DNA from: Bin55 sp965116055
Lineage (GTDB): Bacteria; Pseudomonadota; Gammaproteobacteria; Pseudomonadales; Azotimanducaceae
Direction of reading: 5' to 3'
DNA length: 64,000 nucleotides
Assembly (NCBI GenBank): GCA_965116055.1
Contig: OZ220466.1
Span: 2,852,001-2,916,000 of the forward strand
Each line of letters opens with the position of its first letter. Position 1 is the first letter of the stretch. The notes beneath the pieces were generated by a model. That model did not search any database and was not told where the DNA came from. It saw nothing but the letters and a program-made list of their open reading frames with translations. The position numbers and the translations under genes are program-made. This document shows, in pieces, positions 17,496-26,080 of the stretch.

Positions 17496-18131
17496 ATGAA
17501 GCTCTTCGATAGTCAATATGCACCTAACCCGAGACGAACACGAATCTTTCTAGCAGAAAAAGGAATTGAATACGAGAAAGTAGAGTTCAATATTCCTAAA
17601 GGCGAAAATCTTGACCCGGCGTTTCTTGCGATCAATCCGCGCGGTTTATTACCGACCTTGGTACTCGACGATGGCACGGTTCTTGATGAATCCGTGGCGA
17701 TTTGCCGATATTTTGAAGAGACGGTACCGAAACCAAATCTCATGGGAACCGATGCAAAAAGCAAAGCAACCATTGAAGCCCGCCAACGCCGGATTGAGAC
17801 CGAAGGTTTGCAAGGTGCGGCAGACGCATTCCGCAATTCCTACCCAGGCTTCGCTAAGCGCGGACTTGGTGGGAGCGTTGGGGAGGTGCCAGCAATACCG
17901 GAGCTCGCGGCGCGCGGCAAGGCTACTGTGAGCCGCTTCTACGAACACCTTGACCAGTACCTTGCGGATCATCCGTACTGTGCCGGCGACTTATTTACTA
18001 TTGCCGATATCACTGCGTTCTGTGCAGTCGATTTCGCATCAACAGCCGCGCGCATACCGTTTCCAGAAAACAAACCGAACATCAAACGCTGGTACGACCA
18101 AGTGCTGGCTCGACCGAGTTCAAGCGCGTAA
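17496..18131 (+). CDS. Glutathione S-transferase family protein
   Basis: This 211-residue cytosolic protein has an N-terminal thioredoxin-like domain (about 1-82) and a C-terminal helical domain. The N-terminal YAPNPRRTRIFLAEKGI, the cis-Pro region NPRGLLPTLVLDDG and the ESVAICRYFEE segment that binds the glutathione gamma-glutamyl group are all typical. The C-terminal domain shows the LFTIADITAF N-capping motif. Whether Ser6 or another residue activates glutathione is not clear. AGGATAG precedes the ATG. The gene is followed 29 bp later by an amidohydrolase and then a PhyH-like oxygenase on the same strand, so it probably belongs to a catabolic or detoxifying operon. Confidence 0.9.
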   Translation: MKLFDSQYAPNPRRTRIFLAEKGIEYEKVEFNIPKGENLDPAFLAINPRGLLPTLVLDDGTVLDESVAICRYFEETVPKPNLMGTDAKSKATIEARQRRIETEGLQGAADAFRNSYPGFAKRGLGGSVGEVPAIPELAARGKATVSRFYEHLDQYLADHPYCAGDLFTIADITAFCAVDFASTAARIPFPENKPNIKRWYDQVLARPSSSA

Positions 18132-18160
18132 CGCTATTGAACTGAACTAGAGGAAAAACC

Positions 18161-19840
18161 ATGACACACGACATTGTTGTAAAAGATGGACTAATCGTTG
18201 ACGGCACAGGCTCTGAGCCATATCGAGGGGATGTCGCAATTGACGGCGACACCATCGCCCAAGTCGGAAAGGTCGACGGTACCGGTGCTAAGACCATTCA
18301 CGCCGACGGTAAAGCCATCACACCCGGATTTATTGACCTACATACCCATTTTGATGCACAAGCCGGCTGGGACCCGTTTCTAACGCCTGTCTCTTGGCAC
18401 GGCGTAACGACAGCCCTATTTGGAAATTGCGGTGTGACGTTCGCGCCATGTAAACCGGCCGACCGAGATTTCCTCGCTGGCATGATGGAAACAGTTGAGG
18501 ACATTCCAAAAAACGCTATCCTGACGGGTCTGCCATGGGATTGGGAATCATACGGTGAATACTTGAACTCAATTGAGCAGTTAAACCCGGCCATCAACAT
18601 TACTGGGATGGTAGGACACTGCGCCTCAAGGTTTTACGTAATGGGCGAACGGTCTATTACAGATAATGCGACCGAAGATGAGATCAAACAAATTGCTACG
18701 CTCGTTGGTAAGTCCGTAGCTGAAGGAGCGATCGGATTCTCTACCAATCGATTACCTGGGCACACGCTGCCAGACGGTCGTTCGATCCCCGGTACATTCG
18801 CAGAACCGAAAGAACTCGTGGCTATCTCTAAAGAAGTCGGTAAGTACGGGGGAATCGTCCAAAGTGTGCTGAATTACAGCAAGCTGAGCGAAGAACTCGA
18901 CATCGTGCGGGCGCAAATACGCGCAGCTGGCACACGGGCGCTGTTCTCGGCTCCGTATGCTCCTGGCGATAAAGATGATATCTCAGCCTACGATGCACCG
19001 ATCGCAGCAATGCAGGCAGAAGGCTTGGACGTAAGTGCGCTGACGCTACCGCGCTCTGGCGGCTTTCTTTCCGGCCTTCGCACGGATGTGTTCATGTTCC
19101 GAACGCCGGCGTGGACTGAACTGCGTTCGAAGAATTTCGATGAACGCCTCGCGACGATTCGAGATGCCGACGAGCGGCGCAAATTAATTGACGAAGCTAA
19201 AGCGTTGCCGAACATTGAGCAAGCAACCGCGAATTGGTTCTGGCTAGGCGACGAAGATCAGCCTAACTACACCAAAGACGCTTCGGAAAGCCTGCAATCA
19301 ATAGCCAAAGCCGCCAACGAACACCCGGCAGAATCTTGGTTACGTTTTATGCTCGAAAGCAAGGGCGAAGCATTCTTCCACATTCGATTCTTCAACACCC
19401 AGTTAGAAGTGCTTCCATCTTTCCTAAAGGAGGACTTCGTTTTACCGGGTATTGGTGACGCGGGTGCGCATGTAAGCCAAATCATGGATTCTGGCTGGAC
19501 CTCATTCATGCTCTCACATTGGGTACGCGACAAGCAAGCATTCAAGCTTGAAGAAGCCATTCGTAAGCTAACGAGCGCACAAGCGCGCGTGATCGGATTC
19601 CACGATCGCGGTACGCTTGCCGAAGGAAAGAAGGCCGACGTAAACGTGATCGATGTCAAACGGGTGGCCGAACGTCAACCACAGTTGGTGCACGACTTCC
19701 CGGGTGAGGCGCCGCGTCTCATTCAAAAAGCCGTCGGTTATCAAGCGACCATATGCAACGGTACGGTGATTCTTGAGAACGACAAACACACTGGCGAAAG
19801 GACCGGTCGTGTGCTTAGAAACCCGAACGTTACTTCATAG
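18161..19840 (+). CDS. Amidohydrolase-3 / N-acyl-D-amino-acid deacylase-like protein, paralogue A
   Basis: This 559-residue metal-dependent hydrolase has the two-part beta-sandwich plus TIM-barrel plan. It includes DIVVKDGLIVDGTG at the N-terminus, the metal motif HTH (H61, H63) in PGFIDLHTHFDAQ, Cys90 in GNCGVTF (the bridging Cys position in D-aminoacylase), GHCASRFYVMG and GDAGAHVSQ with the catalytic Asp region. The family includes N-acyl-D-amino-acid deacylases and dihydropyrimidinase-like enzymes; the exact substrate is unknown. GAGGAAA lies before the ATG. It is the middle gene of a GST/amidohydrolase/PhyH operon. Two paralogues (51173-52834 and 60969-62624) share long identical blocks such as FLAGMMETVEDIPK. 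Confidence 0.88.
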   Translation: MTHDIVVKDGLIVDGTGSEPYRGDVAIDGDTIAQVGKVDGTGAKTIHADGKAITPGFIDLHTHFDAQAGWDPFLTPVSWHGVTTALFGNCGVTFAPCKPADRDFLAGMMETVEDIPKNAILTGLPWDWESYGEYLNSIEQLNPAINITGMVGHCASRFYVMGERSITDNATEDEIKQIATLVGKSVAEGAIGFSTNRLPGHTLPDGRSIPGTFAEPKELVAISKEVGKYGGIVQSVLNYSKLSEELDIVRAQIRAAGTRALFSAPYAPGDKDDISAYDAPIAAMQAEGLDVSALTLPRSGGFLSGLRTDVFMFRTPAWTELRSKNFDERLATIRDADERRKLIDEAKALPNIEQATANWFWLGDEDQPNYTKDASESLQSIAKAANEHPAESWLRFMLESKGEAFFHIRFFNTQLEVLPSFLKEDFVLPGIGDAGAHVSQIMDSGWTSFMLSHWVRDKQAFKLEEAIRKLTSAQARVIGFHDRGTLAEGKKADVNVIDVKRVAERQPQLVHDFPGEAPRLIQKAVGYQATICNGTVILENDKHTGERTGRVLRNPNVTS

Positions 19841-19847
19841 AAATCAA

Positions 19848-21008
19848 GTGAAAGTTCCTGCGAGGTCGACACCGACCGCGCCCGAGTACAGCGATGTCAT
19901 GCGCGAATATCTCGCCTTAGGCAAGCAGCGCGCGTTGCAACTGCCAAATCGTGGGCCGATAAACTCCGACTGCTACGTCCGGGTTGACGACGCGATCCTC
20001 GACTCATATTGGCAGTACGGTTTTTATGTTTTCACCGGTGTCATTAGCCCGGTCGAGCTCGACGAGCTACGTGCGGATGTCGAGCGTGTACTAGATGGCG
20101 CACCATGCACCAAACAAGCAAAACTCGATCGCTACGGACGTCCAGCCATTGGCAGCGAATTCCAACGCTCGTCGTTCAGCTTTTCAGAGCCCCTGTCGGA
20201 CCCGCTAGGCGGAACCGGACGTAACCACGGTCGCCATCCAGTCAAAATGGCTGAACCTAAACCCGCTGCAAGCGCACCAAAGGAATTTATTGATTTACTG
20301 ATAGGTAATCTACAAATCATGGATTCAAGCTTGCGCTTGTATGGTCACCCTGATTTACTGAGCATTGCCGCGGCGGTCAACGGCGACGACTTCGTCCCGT
20401 TCAATGAAGTCACGTTCCTCAAAGAGCCAGGCCTCGGCGTATCCGTTGCTTGGCACCAAGACGGCACCACACATTGGAACGCACCTGACTGGGATCAAGG
20501 TGCACATGGTTTTAACTTCATGGTTCAGTTGTATGGCAGCACACCTTCGAATGGCGTATGGGTTGTACCCGGGACTCATAAACAAGGCAAAGTTGACATT
20601 GAAGCATTGGTTCAAGAATCCGGATCTGAGCGGATCGCCGCAGCTGTACCGATGGTGTGCGATGCCGGTGACGTCGTTATTTCCAATAGGCAACTAGTTC
20701 ATGGATCGTTCGCGAACACGTCAACTGAAAGGCGCGTTACTCTCAATATGGGTTTTCTTCCGCGTAAACGCGTCCTTAACGTAACAAATGTCAACTTCGC
20801 CGGGCACGAACAAACCTACGATGAAGAGCGCGTGCATCAACGTTCGCGGATGATTGCTATCGGCATTGATGCCAGGCATCAGAACTTCCCACACGAACGG
20901 CGATACACATATCAACCCCTGATCGGCGAAGAGGGGCTGAATCGGTGGAACGAAGAGAATCGTACGGCGGTCGTAAAGGATTACAACCTACTTGATTTCC
21001 ATTTATAG
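19848..21008 (+). CDS. Phytanoyl-CoA dioxygenase family protein (long form)
   Basis: This protein of about 386 residues is predicted to be an Fe(II)/2-oxoglutarate oxygenase. The N-terminal YWQYGFYVFTGVISPVELDELR is the PhyH entry segment. WHQDGTTHW (His and Asp near 203 and 205) and LVHGSF (His near 285) give the iron triad. WVVPGTHKQG is the conserved loop, and RRVTLNMGFLPR supplies the Arg that usually binds 2-oxoglutarate. The frame extends upstream into the amidohydrolase gene to 19773. The GTG at 19848, seven bases after that gene's stop, is preferred, and the ATG at 19899 is an alternative. It is longer than the PhyH protein at 2852-3694. The operon context suggests oxidation of a substrate related to that of the amidohydrolase. 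Confidence 0.83.
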   Translation: MKVPARSTPTAPEYSDVMREYLALGKQRALQLPNRGPINSDCYVRVDDAILDSYWQYGFYVFTGVISPVELDELRADVERVLDGAPCTKQAKLDRYGRPAIGSEFQRSSFSFSEPLSDPLGGTGRNHGRHPVKMAEPKPAASAPKEFIDLLIGNLQIMDSSLRLYGHPDLLSIAAAVNGDDFVPFNEVTFLKEPGLGVSVAWHQDGTTHWNAPDWDQGAHGFNFMVQLYGSTPSNGVWVVPGTHKQGKVDIEALVQESGSERIAAAVPMVCDAGDVVISNRQLVHGSFANTSTERRVTLNMGFLPRKRVLNVTNVNFAGHEQTYDEERVHQRSRMIAIGIDARHQNFPHERRYTYQPLIGEEGLNRWNEENRTAVVKDYNLLDFHL

Positions 21009-21106
21009 CGAGTTTTAATAACTGCAGCGAGTGATCGACTTTACGGTTAGTTTCCCTAACTAATTGATTTCATTTTAATATGGAAGTGAAAGATACTGCA
21101 CCTTAA

Positions 21107-21226
21107 GGGCACCTCTCAAAACCTCGTGAAATGAATCTGAGAGTTGATTTTCAGAAATGGTAAAGTAATAAAATCAATGGGTTAGTAAATATCATGGTCA
21201 GTGGAATTTGGGTTTTGAGAGGTGCC
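21107..21226 (+). mobile_element. 120-bp MITE, copy 1
   Basis: This is a non-coding 120-bp element with terminal inverted repeats GGGCACCTCTCAAAACC and GGTTTTGAGAGGTGCC. It is flanked by CTTAA and TTTAA, a near-duplication typical of target sites. Nearly identical copies in the opposite orientation lie at 35169-35288 and 42777-42896. It has no coding capacity, so it would need a transposase elsewhere. It sits between the PhyH operon and the ATPase/nuclease module. Confidence 0.88.
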
Positions 21227-21642
21227 TTTAACTTTTAGAAGTGGCAAAGAGAAGGTGGTTTAGAACAATAAGTTGATCTTGCGGACTCTGTGTAAGCATT
21301 GGGTCTTTGATGCCAGGACACTATTGTTAGTATCAGTCGCTAGTTCTATCGCTCCTGTCCACAGTTTTATTCGTGCACTGGCAATAATTTAAGCTAATTT
21401 CAATGAGTGAGCGAGTCATATTTCGAAAAATCTAAAATAATCTGCCAAGATCAAATTACGCGACGAGATACTGGTCGTGACCAACACGCACGGCACTTTA
21501 ATTCTCTCAATTCTCAATGTATCGGGCGACCCAGTGCGGAGAGGAAATGGTGCTATATCCGACAGCCTATCGTAGGTCAATTTGACCTTTTGGCAATGAC
21601 GGTGACGCATGAGCTGAAAGACTTACTGGCGCGAGCAACCTC
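21227..21642. other. Gene-poor stretch upstream of the ATPase gene
   Basis: A 79-codon ORF (GTG 21407 to TGA 21646) overlaps the ATPase start by four bases (GTGA), an arrangement often used for translational coupling. Its product has no recognisable domain and an irregular composition, so I do not call it a gene. Its last part (FDLLAMTVTHELKDLLARA) is helix-like. Confidence 0.3.
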
Positions 21643-23175
21643 GTGATAGATGCTGATGGCGAAGACCAAGAAATAGATCTACCAATCGGTGGTGGCTCTC
21701 TCGGACTTGAGGTGAACGATTTCGGACCAATCATTAAGGCGAAAGTCGATCTGCGCCCACTGACAGTGTTCGTAGGTCCGAGCAACACGGGAAAATCTTA
21801 TCTAGCAATTCTTATCTATGCATTGCACCAAGTCTTCAACGGCGAAAAATCTTTCACAGATGGATATTTTCGTAGATTCAGCCCGCTTTCATTGCGCCAA
21901 GTCATACGGAGTCTGCCTGCGGAGAGTATCAGTGACCTGTTCGATCTGCTTGATCAAATACATCCCCCCTCTAACGATTCTGATTTGCCCGATCAGCACA
22001 GTGTCAAGTTGACATCTCGAGTCGCTGAAACATTTCGTTCCCTATTCAATAAATCAGCAAGTACATTATCCAATGAAATAAGTCGGTGCTTCGCAGTCAG
22101 CGAAGTTAGTGAGCTGATCCGAAGAGGACAGGCGAAGAAATCATCAATCATCATGCAGCGGCACCCCTCCAGCCAATTGAATAAAACGAAACATACGATT
22201 TCGCTCGCTCAAAATCCTGAATTTAGGACCATGATCCCCGCGAACGTGCCAATCCCGGTTAACTCCGAAGAAGTTTTTTGGGAGGCCGAGGCCCGATTCA
22301 TACCAAAGACAAGGCTTGAAGCCAGGCGAATCCTGTTATTATTGGCCGACAGGATGATACTGCCTTGGTTGGTCGGACCTTTGGACTCACCAGCCTTCTA
22401 CTTGCCCGCCGACCGGACTGGCATCATGCATGCCCATAGTGTGGTGGTCAGTGCTTTGATTGCAAATGCACCCTCCGCAGGCTTGCGCCCCGGAGGCCTT
22501 ACGCCAACGCTGTCTGGGGTGCTAGCAGATTTTCTCGAACGGTTAATCAATATTGATTTGAACAAGTTTTCTCATCATAAGACGGTACAAGATCTCAGCA
22601 AGAGTATTGAAGATGATATTCTGGGTGGTTCAATTCACATTGACCGGTCACCCCATGTCAATTACCCACGATTTGCCTATCAACCGCATGGTTGGAAGAA
22701 TAACCTAGCGTTAGGGAACACGTCATCAATGGTTTCAGAGCTTGCACCGGTGGTGTTGTATCTCCGTCACGTGATTAAGCCAGGCAATGTTTTGATTCTT
22801 GAGATGCCAGAATCACACCTGCACCCGGCGTTGCAGGTCGAGTTTACACGTGAACTTGCCGCACTCGTCAAGGCAGGTGTTCGGGTGCTCGTCACCACAC
22901 ACAGCGAATGGTTGCTGGAAGAACTAGCCAACATAGTGCGGCGGTCCCAGATTCCTAATGCAGAACGCATTGATAACAGGAACGACAAAGTAGCCCTGAG
23001 CTCCGATCAGGTAGGCGTATGGCTTTTCGAGACAAAGAAAAGACCTAAGGGTTCAGTCGTGAAAGAAATTCATCTTGACGATTCCGGTCTATATCCAGCC
23101 GGTTATGATGAGGTTGCAAGTGCGCTACATAATGATTGGGCTGACACCACAAGCCGCATTGAAGCCAGATCGTAA
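21643..23175 (+). CDS. AAA-family ATPase of a two-gene module
   Basis: This 510-residue SMC/OLD-like ABC-type ATPase has no transmembrane segment. LEVNDFGPIIKAKVDLRPLT leads into Walker A GPSNTGKS (45-52). Walker B is VLILEMPESHLHP (about 382-394) with the catalytic Glu, and VLVTTHSEWLLEEL (about 414-427) supplies the switch His. This arrangement is shared by the ATPases of several anti-phage systems (Septu, PARIS, Gabija, retron-associated) and by DUF3696-type proteins. No TOPRIM domain is visible. The start is a GTG at 21643; no clear ribosome site is seen. The next gene begins two bases after the stop, and its product looks like a nuclease. Function as defence is inference. Confidence 0.85.
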   Translation: MIDADGEDQEIDLPIGGGSLGLEVNDFGPIIKAKVDLRPLTVFVGPSNTGKSYLAILIYALHQVFNGEKSFTDGYFRRFSPLSLRQVIRSLPAESISDLFDLLDQIHPPSNDSDLPDQHSVKLTSRVAETFRSLFNKSASTLSNEISRCFAVSEVSELIRRGQAKKSSIIMQRHPSSQLNKTKHTISLAQNPEFRTMIPANVPIPVNSEEVFWEAEARFIPKTRLEARRILLLLADRMILPWLVGPLDSPAFYLPADRTGIMHAHSVVVSALIANAPSAGLRPGGLTPTLSGVLADFLERLINIDLNKFSHHKTVQDLSKSIEDDILGGSIHIDRSPHVNYPRFAYQPHGWKNNLALGNTSSMVSELAPVVLYLRHVIKPGNVLILEMPESHLHPALQVEFTRELAALVKAGVRVLVTTHSEWLLEELANIVRRSQIPNAERIDNRNDKVALSSDQVGVWLFETKKRPKGSVVKEIHLDDSGLYPAGYDEVASALHNDWADTTSRIEARS

Positions 23176-23177
23176 TA

Positions 23178-23636
23178 GTGTTATTGAACAACATCCTACC
23201 CAAAGATTGTCTCGTAAAAAACATGAACAAGGACGGATGCAAGGTCAGGATGGATGACGCTCCAAAACCCAGGCAGATCATGGATTTTGACAAGCCCAGC
23301 TCGCCGCTGACACCAAATAGGACGCGCTGCGACTACCTTATGGTTGCCGATGGCAAAAATGCGCAAAGTTGGATTGTGGTTCTTGAACTTAAGCGCGGAA
23401 AATTGTACGCGGATCAAGTCGCTAGGCAGTTGCAGGCAGGTGCATCTGCTGCTGAGGATTTCGTGAATTCAAGCGATGCAATCCGATTCCGATTCCGACC
23501 CATCGCCGTCTTCGGCAACACGAACAAATATGAGAGGCACAGGCTGAAGCGCAAGTCAATCAAGTTTCACAAGCGTGAAGAAAAAATCCGAACCTTGTCA
23601 TGTGGTCAAAAGTTGACTTCAGCGCTTAACCAGTGA
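23178..23636 (+). CDS. Small PD-(D/E)xK nuclease-like protein coupled to the ATPase
   Basis: This 152-residue protein has a candidate PD-(D/E)xK core. A strand with D52 (TRCDYLMVAD) is followed, after a turn, by WIVVLELKRGK with E70 and K72, giving the D-x17-E-x-K spacing typical of this nuclease fold. An amphipathic helix (DQVARQLQAGASAAEDFV) follows. The C-terminal third is strongly basic (RHRLKRKSIKFHKREEK), consistent with nucleic-acid binding. The start is the GTG in TAATAGTG, two bases after the ATPase stop, so the genes are almost certainly co-translated. No named domain is recalled with certainty. Nuclease activity is inferred from the motif and context. An insertion sequence lies about 180 bp downstream. 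Confidence 0.72.
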   Translation: MLLNNILPKDCLVKNMNKDGCKVRMDDAPKPRQIMDFDKPSSPLTPNRTRCDYLMVADGKNAQSWIVVLELKRGKLYADQVARQLQAGASAAEDFVNSSDAIRFRFRPIAVFGNTNKYERHRLKRKSIKFHKREEKIRTLSCGQKLTSALNQ

Positions 23637-23741
23637 ACCAGTGCAAGGACTCATTGGGTGACACTGCCAATCGCGACGGATAACACAACATCAACCATCA
23701 CACGGCAGTTCCAGAGAGCAATTAATTATTGGCGGACGATC

Positions 23742-23818
23742 AAAATAGCTGTGTAGGAAGAAGATCTTCCTTGTTGATGAAGACGAACGTCGAACATATT
23801 GCTATCTTCGCTTCGGCT
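23742..23818 (+). repeat. 77-bp direct repeat (left) flanking the IS1634-type element
   Basis: This sequence is identical over 77 bp to 25781-25857 and abuts the left inverted repeat of the element exactly. It is best read as the target-site duplication. Confidence 0.9.
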
Positions 23819-25780
23819 CTTGACTTCAGACATTTTGGCGTCATTGGGAAAATGAAAATACTTTAATAACAAGGAGTTACGTCCTGCCATTTCCAAAATG
23901 GCAATGTAGTGCCCTTTTACATTTTCCCCTTGACATGCGGTCTCAAAAAAAGATAATTCGACGCATGTTCATTCGACGCAAACAAGCCCCAGGCGACCGC
24001 ACCAAGGTGCAGATCGTCAAATCCGTGCGCCACGGTGCCAAGGTCCGTCAGCGGGTGTTGCGCCATGTCGGTACGGCCACCAGCGCCGCACAACTCGAAC
24101 AGCTCGAACAACTTGCCCAGGTGGTCCTGGAGGAACTCACGCGCGAGGCGAGCCCGCAGACTTCCCTGTTCTCGGTGCAAGAGGTCGCCGATCTGCTGCA
24201 CCAGGCTCGACGAGCCAGATCGACCGGCGCACCGCTTGGCATTGACCTGGCCGACTGCCGGGAGGAGAGCCGGGTCGCCATCGGCGTACGGGAGGCCTTC
24301 GGCGCCGTCTACACCCATTTTGGCTGGGATCGGCTGTTGGGCGCACGCCGCCAGAGTGCCAATCGCATGATCAAGGAGTTGGTCCTGGCGCGGATCGCCC
24401 AGCCCCGGTCCAAGCGGGCCACTGTGCGCGAGCTCGGCCATCATGGCGAGCTGTCCCTGAACCTGGACTCGGTCTATCGCAGCATGGATCGGGTTGATGA
24501 AGCCCTGATCCAGGGGATTTGCCGGCGTTCGCGGGAAGTCACGGAGACCCTGCTCCCGGGGCCGCTGACGGTCGTTTTCTACGATACGACGACCTTGTAC
24601 TTCGAGCGCGAGCAGGACAACGAACTGCGGCGCAAGGGCTACAGCAAGGATGGCAAGCCGAGCCGGGTCCAGGTGCTGTTTGCCTTGCTGGCAACCCCAC
24701 AGGGCCTACCCGTGGGGTATGAACTGTTTCCGGGGGACCGTTACGAAGGCCATACCCTGATCACCGCTCTTGAAGCGCTGGAGCGGCATCATGAGGGGGT
24801 GCGGTTCACCGTTGTGGCCGATGCCGGGATGATCAACAAGGCGAACGAGGAAGCCTTGCAACGGCGGGGTACGCCGTACATGCTCGGCGCCCGGTTGAAG
24901 ACCCTGCCGGCCACGCAACAGAGTGCGATCCTGGATCAGGAAGGCTACCGCACATGGCCCCGGCAGGCGTCTTCGGCATCCATGGGTCGCTTCCGGTGCC
25001 TACCGGACGGTAAGCGCACGCTCCTGGTCACGTGGTCGCCGCGCCGGGCCCGCAAGGATGCCCACGACCGGGCGCGGCGCATCGAGAAGTTGCAGGCGCG
25101 TTTGAGCAAGAACCGTGGGACTGCTTCCTACAGCCACCGCGGCGCAGCGCAGTTCCTGGACTTCCCCGACAGTCAGGTGGTGCTGAACGAAGACAAGATC
25201 GCCCAGGCGGCCCGCTGGGATGGCCTGCGAGGCATCATCGCCTGGGGCTGCGACCAGACTGATCCGGGCGAGTTGATCGTCCAGTACCGGCAGCTGTCGG
25301 AAATCGAAGCCTGCTTCCGCACCAACAAACATGACCTGAGCATCCGACCGATCTTCCACTGGAAACCACGCCGGGTGCAGGCGCACATCGCCATCTGCTA
25401 CATGGCGTTCTGCTGTCTGCAACATCTGCGCTATCGACTGGAGGTGCAAGGGCAGCGGATGAGTCCGGACCGCATGCGTCGGGCGTTGAACGCCCTGCAG
25501 ATCAGCATGCTGTACGACCCGAAAGGCTCAAGAAGGTTCGGCCTCCCCAGCGCCTCATCAGCCGATGCCCGGGCGATCTACCGCACGCTGGGGATGCACT
25601 GGCACCTTGCGCCGTTCCCCTACACGCCACCGAGGAAGCCGCGACCGACCAAAACGTAGCCGCCCTTCCCGACTTCCCCGCCATTTGATGGCGCGATAGT
25701 GCCCAGCATTTGTAGTGCCCTTTTTCAAGGTCGATTCATTTAATATCAATAACTTATGTGATAAAAAGTCTGAAGTCAAG
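23819..25780 (+). mobile_element. Intact IS1634-type insertion sequence with a 77-bp target duplication
   Basis: The element is 1962 bp and has terminal inverted repeats CTTGACTTCAGAC (23819-23831) and GTCTGAAGTCAAG (25768-25780). It contains one full transposase gene. It is bounded by a perfect 77-bp direct repeat (23742-23818 and 25781-25857). IS1634-family elements are known for long, variable target duplications, so the repeat supports both the family and a single recent insertion. The insertion point is intergenic, just downstream of the nuclease-like gene. Confidence 0.93.
23935..25659 (+). CDS. IS1634-family transposase (IS4-like DDE)
   Basis: This 574-residue DDE transposase moves its own element. 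Likely catalytic residues are the Asp of VVFYDTTTLYFE (about 223), the Asp of VVADAGMINKAN (about 297) and the Glu of YRQLSEIEACFRTNK (about 460), matching the IS4-superfamily YREK-like signature near the last Glu. The first ATG is at 23935. A second at 23965 (MFIRRK) fits the usual N-terminus of the family better and would give 564 residues. No disruption was seen. The GC-rich sequence contrasts with the AT-rich flanks, as expected for imported DNA. Confidence 0.93.
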   Translation: MRSQKKIIRRMFIRRKQAPGDRTKVQIVKSVRHGAKVRQRVLRHVGTATSAAQLEQLEQLAQVVLEELTREASPQTSLFSVQEVADLLHQARRARSTGAPLGIDLADCREESRVAIGVREAFGAVYTHFGWDRLLGARRQSANRMIKELVLARIAQPRSKRATVRELGHHGELSLNLDSVYRSMDRVDEALIQGICRRSREVTETLLPGPLTVVFYDTTTLYFEREQDNELRRKGYSKDGKPSRVQVLFALLATPQGLPVGYELFPGDRYEGHTLITALEALERHHEGVRFTVVADAGMINKANEEALQRRGTPYMLGARLKTLPATQQSAILDQEGYRTWPRQASSASMGRFRCLPDGKRTLLVTWSPRRARKDAHDRARRIEKLQARLSKNRGTASYSHRGAAQFLDFPDSQVVLNEDKIAQAARWDGLRGIIAWGCDQTDPGELIVQYRQLSEIEACFRTNKHDLSIRPIFHWKPRRVQAHIAICYMAFCCLQHLRYRLEVQGQRMSPDRMRRALNALQISMLYDPKGSRRFGLPSASSADARAIYRTLGMHWHLAPFPYTPPRKPRPTKT

Positions 25781-25857
25781 AAAATAGCTGTGTAGGAAGA
25801 AGATCTTCCTTGTTGATGAAGACGAACGTCGAACATATTGCTATCTTCGCTTCGGCT
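25781..25857 (+). repeat. 77-bp direct repeat (right) flanking the IS1634-type element
   Basis: This is an exact copy of 23742-23818 and starts right after the right inverted repeat. Sequence beyond it (to 26080) contains no gene I can support. Confidence 0.9.
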
Positions 25858-26080
25858 TTGGCGATGAGACTGTCTCCACTTGGTTCCTGTTGGATGTTTT
25901 TCGATGCCAACAAAAGATAAGGAAGTAGGCCGAAACTCACAATAGGAACTGCCAGACCGCATGAAATGGCCTCGTCACCGAACGACGCCATTTACATTTC
26001 AATCGCATGCTTGATACAGATGGTTTGTCAATTCGCTTCACACACACTTACTAAAGTCGACATCTCTCTGGATCCCGGCG

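Noticed and set aside
21407..21646. 79-codon ORF upstream of the ATPase
   Set aside because: It has no recognisable domain or ribosome site. The four-base overlap with the ATPase start is noted as a finding, but the ORF is not called as a gene.
25776..25991. A 71-codon minus-strand ORF crossing the right 77-bp repeat, with one possible membrane segment
   Set aside because: It has no ribosome site and no recognised family, and it ends only a few bases into the element. Before the insertion it would have stopped at nearly the same place, so disruption is not shown. Too weak to call as a gene.
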